A stretch of 12,820 nucleotides of DNA from Chrysochromulina tobinii (lineage: Eukaryota; Haptophyta; Prymnesiales; Chrysochromulinaceae). The stretch spans positions 1-12,820 of the forward strand of contig JWZX01000592.1 of the NCBI GenBank assembly GCA_001275005.1, in the 5' to 3' direction. A program made the position numbers and the translations under genes. Below are positions 7,421 through 12,820 of this stretch, one piece after another (the stretch's first letter is position 1; every line of letters starts with the position of its first letter). The notes beneath the pieces were generated by a model that saw only the letters and a list, made by a program, of their open reading frames with translations, was not told the DNA's origin and did no database searches.

Positions 7421-9929
7421 CTAGTCTGAAACTACGTTGCCCTCATTCAGCTGGCGCTGCTCGCGCCGCCTCTGATGCACTTCCAGCCAGCTCGAATAGC
7501 TGCTGGCGTCGCGGACGGCCTGGACGCCTGGCTGCAGCTCGCCCAGGTTGATAAAGCTGGAGTCATGCTCCGACTCCACCGCCAATCGCTCGGCGTGGCC
7601 GCCATCGTCTGCGGTAGCATCCGCGGCGGCCGCAGTCGTCGCATCGTCGGCACCCTCCTCGCGCCGCCACGCCGCGCGGCAGACAGGGCATTCACGGCGC
7701 GCGTGCACACCACGAGCGGCGAACCATCGTTGCATGCAGCGTGCGTGGAAGAGCCGCCCGCACCCGAGGCCGCAGTGGGTCGTAGGTGGGCCGTCGTGCA
7801 CGTGCGCAGTCCTCGACGCCGTCGCGGCGGTTGGTGGACCGTGAGCGAGCGCCTCGGCGAGCACTTCGTCCGCCGCCTCATCCTCGATGGGGTCGTAGCA
7901 GATGGCGCACGGCTCATCCGCGTCGGCCGCTCGCGCAGCCACCTCGGCCACCACCGGCGCCGGCGCCGGCGCCGCCGTCGCCTCCTCCCGCCCCATGACG
8001 CGCTGGTACGCGCGGCGTACAGCCGGGGACGCCAGTAGCTCCGCCGCTGTGCCCTCCTCCAAAGGCGCTCCGACGCCGCTGTCAGAGGCGCGGCGTTCGG
8101 CTGGCGTCTCGCCGTCGGGCAGCCCGTCGCCATCGGCTGGCGCATGGCCACGCGCGTGGCGTGGGGTGAGGATCTGGCGCAGCTCCTCGCGCAGCAGAGC
8201 GCGCTGCTGCAGGATGTGCAAATCGCGCTGTACGCGAAGCACCTTGGCATACACGAAGAGCAGGTGCTTGCACACCGTCCGCCGATCGCGGAAGTCGACG
8301 CATGTGCAGCTAGGCATGCGCGCCACGAGCACCTCGTACACGTTGCCTGTAGAGCCGAGCACTGCGAACTGCACGCGCAGACTCACCAGGCCGCTCTGGC
8401 TCACCTCGGAGAGATCGCGTCGCTCGATGAGGTAGAGTCGCTCTGACATGGCGCGCTCGAGACGCTGTGCAGATGCGACGCTCGACGAGCGGAACGGCGC
8501 CGCGCGCTTCTCGCCGCCGCCGCCGCCACCGCCCCCACTGCCACCAGGACTGGCGCCGTGGCCGTCCGCGCCGCTGCCCCCGGAGCGTGAGCGCTTATGC
8601 CCCGCCTCCTTCCCTTTGGCCTTTGGTGGAGGTGGCTTGGGCGGCGGGGCCAGCAGGCCCGCGCGCATCGCACGGGCGCGACGCACGACCCACGACTCAT
8701 GCACGATCGGGGCGTATGGGCACGCGCCACGTACAATCGAGCCCGCCTCGACACCCTCCGCCGCGACAATCAGCGTCACCTCCTGCTTCGAGTACCTGCT
8801 ATTCGCGCCCACGACGGCGGCGCCCAGCTCCTGCAGTCGCGCCATCAGCACCTCTCGTGACTGGTAGAGCTTGAACTCCTTGCCTACTACCCATGCGACC
8901 GTGCCGGGAGGCAACTCGAGCGGCTCCTCCGACGCGGGCGCCGAGGCCGGCGTGGCCGCGCACGCCGACGAGGAGGGCGTACCGGTACCCGCCGCGACGG
9001 CGCCGCACGCCCCATGCTCGCCCGCCGTCTCGGGCACCTCACCTTGATTCGGCCCGAAATGGATCGCCAGGGCCGCCTCGACGCTCCCCTCGCCCTCTGC
9101 GAGGATGCGCGACAGGTACGCCGGCGATGCATGAATCCCAATCACCTCGGCCAGCATCGCCATCAGCGGCGCGCTGGCCTCCGCCTGCGCCGCCTCTGCC
9201 ACCGCCGCTGGCTTGAGAAGAGGCAGGCTGCTGCTGCAGCTGGGGCTATAGCTGCTGCTGCTGCTGCCCAGGGGCAACGGCGAGGCAGAGGCCAGCGGCG
9301 GAGCCAGCCGTCTGCCAGAAAGACGCCAGAGCGTTTTCTGGTGCTCCACGTCCACGTCAGCCATCCACGCGTCCTCCACAGAAGAGGACGGACGGACGGA
9401 CGTCAGGTCACCAACACGGCGCTCGTCGCGCCGACCTGAGCGTCCGAAAGAGTCCGCATCGATGCCGGTCCCGCTGCTCCCAGCCATCGGCGCGTCCTTG
9501 GGCCGAAAATGCCACGTGAGCGTGCGCCGATCGTGCGCCGCGTTCATATCCTTGGCAAAGAGGCTCGCGAGCTTCTCGCGGGCTGCAGCCGTGTCCGCAT
9601 TGACGGTGGGTACGAGCACCGACGGGCGCAGCGCGCGAACGAGCGCATGAAGCTCGGGGAAGGACGAATGCTCTGAGTAGGGCACTCCGTACAAGCGCGT
9701 GCGCCCGTCGTTCTCCGTCCAGGGCTTGGGGATGAAGATGGAGCCGCATGGCGGGCAGACGCTAGCAGCACTGCCGATGCCGATGCTGCCGATACTGCCG
9801 ATGCTTCCGCCTCTGCCGCCGCTGCCGATGCTGCCGATGCTGCCGCCGCTGCCGCCGCTGCCGCCGCGGCCGCCGCTGCTTCGGCCGCGGCCGCCGCTGC
9901 TGCGTTTGCTCGCAGCAACACAGCGTGTC

Positions 9930-9964
<35 letters not shown>

Positions 9965-11185
9965 GTTACCATCGACAGCATCGGCCGGGCGCCCGCGACG
10001 GTGTGGGATCATATCGATCTCATCCTCGTCCTCGGAAGAGGACTCGACGGTGGCGGCCTCAATGGGGGCCTGGAGGGAGGCGGTGGCATCGCCGCCCTCG
10101 CCGCCGCCGTCGCCCTCACCGCCCTCGCCGCCCCTGCCGACCTCGCCGCCACCTCCGCCACCGCCACCCTCGCCGCCGCCCTCGTCGCCGCCCTCGTCGC
10201 CGCCTGCTGCTGGACGCGCGTGCGCATACGCGCGCTGGCACGCGTGCGCGGCGTGCGCCTTGGTGTACGTCCATCCGGTCGGTCGGAAGGTGACGACCGC
10301 CGCGTACCGCTCGCCGCTCTGCTGCAGGGTCTCGAGCATCTCCTGATGAGCCTCGAGTCCCATGCCGCCCAGCGGGCTCACGTGCACACGCACATCGGGC
10401 GCGTCGGACTCCGTGTGCAGCCGATCGTCCCAGGCGTGGCAGAGCCGAAGCGAGACGGCGCGCCGCGACGGCACGAGCGCCCGCCCGCCCGCGGCGCGAG
10501 CCACCGCCGAGATGGCCTTCTCCTTCCCGACCTGATACGAGCCAACGACGAAGAGAGTGCGCGGCTCGCGCGCGAGCTCGGCCGCGACGATGGCGCCCAG
10601 CTGCTCGAGCGCGAGCTCCTGCGGCGGGAACGTCCAGCGCGACTGCGCGTACGTCGTATCAAGGTAGAGGCAGTCGAGGTAGGAGGCGGCGGCGACGACG
10701 GCAGAGTCGGCACAGGCACCTCCGCTTGAAGCGGCAGGAGTGGAAGCGGCCGATCCCTCTGTAGTCGCCCGCGATGCGGCAGCAACGGCTGCACTGATTA
10801 TGGGGTCGCTGGCGCGGCAGTCGCCAGTGTGCAGCGCGCGATAGCCAGTCGCGAGGTGTACGAAGAGGAACATGAGCGAGCCCGGGCAGTGGCCCGCGTC
10901 GAGCGCAGTGACGGCCACACCCTCGACGGTGAGCGTCTCGCCAACCTCGAGCGTCTGGAGGAGCTTGCCTTTGACTCCGATGGTTGCGCGCAGCACGCGC
11001 GCCGTGAGCCCCGAGCAGTAGATTGTGCCGACGTCAAAGGAGCTATGCAGACCACAGGTGTGGTCCGAGTGGGCGTGCGTGAGAAAATAGTGGCGTACCT
11101 CGGGCTGGAGGAAGTTGAAGCCATCAACGATGAACGCGTCGAGCGGCGCGCGCAGCCGCTTGAGGCTGGAGTGCTGCGTGGCCAT
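7421..11185 (-). CDS. SNM1-like: SNM1-type nuclease fused to UBA-like, BRCT-like, SWIM and RING domains, 1254 aa
   Basis: A metallo-beta-lactamase/beta-CASP DNA nuclease of the SNM1/DCLRE1 (interstrand crosslink repair) family, encoded in one frame with a ubiquitin-ligase-like C-terminus. Numbering is from the ATG at 11185, which has A at -3 and G at +4. Asp21 begins the fold; THAHSDH gives His37, His39, Asp41, His42; DAGH gives Asp96 and His99; TGD gives Asp122; motif A is Asp176; FRPTGW is at 300-305; YSEHSS holds motif B His506; PTVN holds the SNM1-type motif C Val528. All catalytic positions are kept. Residues 324-477 are a Gly/Glu/Ser low-complexity insert inside the nuclease domain. Then come a UBA/CUE-like helical patch (672-714), a BRCT-like region (757-842, HESWV), a SWIM zinc finger (Cys960, Cys962, Cys972, His974) and a RING resembling that of ZSWIM2 (Cys1093, 1096, 1138, 1142, His1147, Cys1150, 1166, 1169). 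Nuclear location is inferred. Nuclease, SWIM and RING are clear; UBA and BRCT are less certain. Confidence 0.9.
7670..7918 (-). other. RING-finger coding segment of the nuclease fusion
   Basis: CAIC and CPVC bracket a HCGLGCGRLFHARCMQRW core. The ligand pattern C-x2-C ... C-x3-C-x4-H-x2-C ... C-x2-C matches the SWIM-linked RING of ZSWIM2 (MEX) better than the common CGHxFHxxC form, because the usual His is replaced by the spacing of Cys1138 and Cys1142. The loop between the second and third ligands is 41 residues, slightly longer than usual, and is Ala/Glu-rich. E3 ubiquitin ligase activity is inferred. Confidence 0.8.
8240..8347 (-). other. SWIM zinc-finger coding segment of the nuclease fusion
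   Basis: The segment reads YEVLVARMPSCTCVDF followed by VCKHLLFVYAKVL, giving the C-x-C-x(n)-C-x-H pattern of SWIM domains, with a hydrophobic strand before and a helix after. SWIM domains bind DNA or proteins. In ZSWIM2 the SWIM domain precedes a RING as it does here. Confidence 0.85.
9755..10216 (-). repeat. Low-complexity insert within the nuclease domain
   Basis: This stretch encodes residues 324-477: a Gly/Glu run (DEGG, GEGG, GGGG repeats), an acidic SSEDEDEID patch, ten serines, then a Gly/Ser/Arg/Ile minisatellite. On the DNA level it includes (TGC)11 at 9931-9963, GCCGATGCT-type units near 9770-9900 and GCCGCC/CTC repeats at about 10088-10203. It separates FRPTGW from YSEHSS, which in animal SNM1 proteins lie only some tens of residues apart. 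The G-rich gene strand could also form quadruplexes. Confidence 0.85.
9931..9963. repeat. (TGC)11 trinucleotide repeat, encodes ten Ser
   Basis: Eleven perfect TGC units on the plus strand (GCA on the gene strand), read in the AGC frame as ten consecutive serines (residues 409-418 of the nuclease). It is perfect, so likely to be length-polymorphic; because it lies in a disordered insert, triplet changes should be tolerated. Confidence 0.95.
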
Positions 11186-11253
11186 GATGTTGCGCCCTCG
11201 CCGAGGGCGCAGGCAGCGCGCAAGCCTTCGGCAGCCGTGGCGCGTGCAAAAAA

Positions 11254-11284
11254 GGTGTGAATGACGCAAACCAGGCTGTGAATG
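11254..11284 (-). promoter_or_regulatory. ATTCACA element just upstream of the nuclease ATG
   Basis: On the gene strand: ATTCACAGCCT, ten bases, then ATTCACAC, ending about 70 bp before the 11185 ATG. It shares an 11-mer and an 8-mer, in the same order and orientation, with the element at 3163-3193 upstream of the channel gene. A related TTCACACTC is upstream of VPS35L (6931-6938). It also overlaps the end of the FkbM-like remnant's frame, so some of the similarity could be residual; function is inferred. Confidence 0.35.
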
Positions 11285-11307
11285 CCAACAACCCTCTTAA
11301 TACCCGG

Positions 11308-11403
11308 ACGGTGCGGCAACAGCTCCAGGTCGGCTGTGCTGTTGGCTCCAATCTCCATGATGATCTCCGTCGTACCCAGCGCTGTGGGCAGCGTCCCATT
11401 CCG
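11308..11403 (-). pseudogene. FkbM-methyltransferase-like fragment
   Basis: The frame reads RNGTLPTALGTTEIIMEIG then ANSTADLELLPHRPG. The EIGAN...ELLP pattern resembles the SAM-binding start of FkbM-family methyltransferases common in algae. What should follow (a VTFEP-type strand and the rest of the fold) is absent; the sequence passes directly into the nuclease upstream region. The piece is about 32 codons with no intact start or end, so I read it as a truncated remnant. The assignment rests on one motif and is tentative. Confidence 0.35.
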
Positions 11404-11488
11404 CGCGCAGCCTCGCCACGTCGATGGTCGCGGAGAGCATCCCGTTGAGCCGAGTCGGGCGCTGGCGACACATCCGATCGGCAAGGCG

Positions 11489-11980
11489 CTAGTTTCCAGT
11501 GCCGTTGAGCACGAGAGGAACCCACGTCCGTGCTGCCCACGTCGGTGCCCACGTCGCATCGAGGGGCCTGAGTGCCATCCTGCACTCCTTAATCGCGGCC
11601 TCCTCGATCTTGGGCTCGTAGACCCGGGTGTCGACACCATACGTCAGCGGGTTCGATCCTGGACCGCTGTGGGCGGCGTCAAGTTCTCTGACCGTCAAAT
11701 TTCCAGCCGTGCCCACAGCCTCGAGGAAGATATGCCGGAACTGCTTCGACCCGAGCTGGGGTCCTTTGGAGCCGGGTCGACCCCAGCTTAGGCCCGAGCC
11801 TGCAATGATTCGCTTCGCCCATACGTGCCCGCCAGAGAGCCCTCTCCAGAGACTGCTCGGGAGCACGCTGCACGGTGCGTTGCCGCTCAGCCGGACCCAT
11901 CCGCCGCTGATCAGCGGGAAGAGCGTATTGCCAAGCCGCCGTTGCTCGCAATCGGAACTGGCGTCGGTCGGTGCAGCACT
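11489..11980 (-). other. Unidentified open frame, possible gene remnant or exon
   Basis: An open frame of about 163 codons between stops at 11981-11983 and 11489-11491, with no ATG near its start. It contains GGWVRLSGNAPCSVLP, SSLWRGLSGGHVWAKR, KQFRHIFLEAVGTAGNLTV and TRVYEPKIEEAAIKECRMAL. The composition is protein-like, and the YEPK segment could suit a methyltransferase, but I do not recognise a family. It lies between the glycosyltransferase-like remnant and the FkbM-like fragment on the same strand, so it may be part of one decayed or multi-exon gene. Confidence 0.3.
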
Positions 11981-12818
11981 CTAGCCAAGAGCGCCTCGTT
12001 GCTTTCACCGCAGCACGCAGGTCGTAGTGGAGACATCAGACGGCGCCCATGAAGTTGAAGACGGCGTCCAGACGGCCGGGCGCAGTTGGCCGGTAGATAT
12101 CGCGTGACTTGGGTGGGTCCGAGCTTGCATTCGTAAGAGCCCAGGTGCGGCTGTCCGCGCTGGCACTGTGTGATCGCTGGCACTGTGTGATTGCCTCAGC
12201 CATCCCGAAGATCTGAGCGGCGAGATCGCGCGGAGCTGCCCAGAAGCCATCAGACCCAGGGGCGTGGCATGCGAGCGCCGTCGTCGCGGACGGCCACCGG
12301 CACCACGGCAGCACTGGGCCAGCAAAGAGCTGGTCCGGACGTGCGTATGCAACCAGCCCGAATCTCCGGCCGTGGGCGGCCTCGTGCCGCGCGATGGCCG
12401 CAGCGCACCACGAGAGCCCCAGAGCCATGTGCGCACCACGCGGGAAGGACTGGTTGCGGTAGTGCCTCGTGGCGCCTTGAATCTCACACAGGCTAGCTTC
12501 GGGCTGGAGGGCCTCAAGCAGCGTGTCATTCGCTTCCACGACGGCTGCGAACGCGTTGGCATCCTCGCCGCGCCAGCCCACCGTGGTCGCTGCTATCGCG
12601 CCACTCCCGTTGAGGACCACAGCCTCGCCCAGCATGGGGCGCGACCATCCTCGCTCGAGGGCGAGCAGAATTGTTGGAATGCTGGCGGACTGCGAGCTGC
12701 GATCGCTCTTGAGGTGAAAAAAGGTACGGTGGCCATGATCAGCTTTCCGATCTGATGCGTCGGGCGCCAGCGGCCGCACAAGAAGCTGCCAATGTTGATC
12801 GAGCATGAATGGCGTCGC
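11911..12818 (-). pseudogene. Glycosyltransferase-like gene, frameshifted, 5' end may lie outside window
   Basis: A first frame runs from the window edge (ATG at 12806) and contains RTFFHLKSDRSS (27-38), WCAAAIARHEAAHGRRFGLV (133-152), YARPDQLF (154-161) and SDGFWAAPRDLA (185-196). This is the pattern of glycosyltransferase-like proteins abundant in some algae, where a helix with Trp/Cys precedes an (R)PD strand and a D-x-W/F-x-x-P-R-D-L-A segment. The frame ends in unrelated sequence at 12036. A second frame continues the similarity with CCGESNEALLARVL and ends at 11911. A 17-bp tandem duplication at 12158-12191 accounts exactly for the frame change. Either the gene is broken or the duplication is polymorphic or an assembly fault. 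An intron is an alternative I could not place. The substrate is unknown. Confidence 0.45.
12158..12191. repeat. Perfect 17-bp tandem duplication
   Basis: The unit CGCTGGCACTGTGTGAT occurs twice with no gap (12158-12174, 12175-12191). Because 17 is not a multiple of three, it shifts the reading frame of the glycosyltransferase-like gene; one copy would leave MAEAITQC in frame with QRGQPHLGSYEC and on to CCGESNEALL. Confidence 0.97.
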
Positions 12819-12820
12819 AA

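Noticed and set aside
6999-7429. Plus-strand frames with repeated RYR and DI(A/V) residues over the GATATC array
   Set aside because: Residue repeats come from the DNA palindrome in several frames and both strands; unit spacing of 17-21 bp is not triplet-based, so a repeat protein is unlikely.
9699-10346. Plus-strand Pro/Leu/Ser-rich frame, with a related one at 10001-10729
   Set aside because: These are antisense to the nuclease low-complexity insert and domain; their repeats mirror the gene-strand repeats.
11186-11269. Nuclease start 28 codons further upstream
   Set aside because: The upstream frame begins with TTG, not ATG; the ATG at 11185 has a strong Kozak context and directly precedes the conserved domain.

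Overview
The window reads as nuclear DNA of a GC-rich unicellular eukaryote, most plausibly a marine alga such as a haptophyte. The species is inferred, not proven. The supporting signs are a polycystin channel, a Commander-complex subunit, a spliceosomal intron with GT-AG ends, a nuclease with very long Gly/Ser/Ala low-complexity stretches, and a decayed glycosyltransferase/FkbM-type region. I see no bacterial signature such as operons, Shine-Dalgarno sites or tRNAs. Everything I can support as coding lies on the minus strand, head to tail; the long plus-strand frames are antisense shadows.

Layout from left to right (the reverse of transcription). Positions 1-350: 3' flank, no gene seen. 351-2969: an intronless polycystin-2-like (TRPP) cation channel of 872 aa. 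2970-3422: its upstream region. 3423-6621: VPS35L, the scaffold of the Retriever/Commander endosomal recycling complex, in two exons around a 91-nt intron. 6622-7420: an unusual intergenic stretch with a pentamer repeat, a small inverted repeat and a 17-21-bp-period array of the palindrome GATATC. 7421-11185: one 1254-aa reading frame joining an SNM1-type DNA repair nuclease to UBA-like, BRCT-like, SWIM and RING domains. 11186-12820: remnants of a glycosyltransferase-like gene, an unidentified frame, and a short FkbM-methyltransferase-like fragment; the first is frameshifted by a perfect 17-bp tandem duplication.

How the genes relate: the channel, VPS35L and the nuclease belong to different cell systems (membrane ion flux, endosomal recycling of membrane proteins, DNA crosslink repair/ubiquitin signalling). 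I see no reason to read them as a functional cluster. Commander recycles membrane proteins, so a link to the neighbouring channel is conceivable but unsupported. Upstream regions of the three intact genes share ATTCACA/TTCACAC words, which may be a common promoter element.

Most worth a second look: the phased GATATC array; the nuclease-to-E3-ligase fusion in one uninterrupted frame; the VPS35L intron whose first 32 nt copy the following exon; and the expanded DPL motif array at the VPS35L N-terminus.
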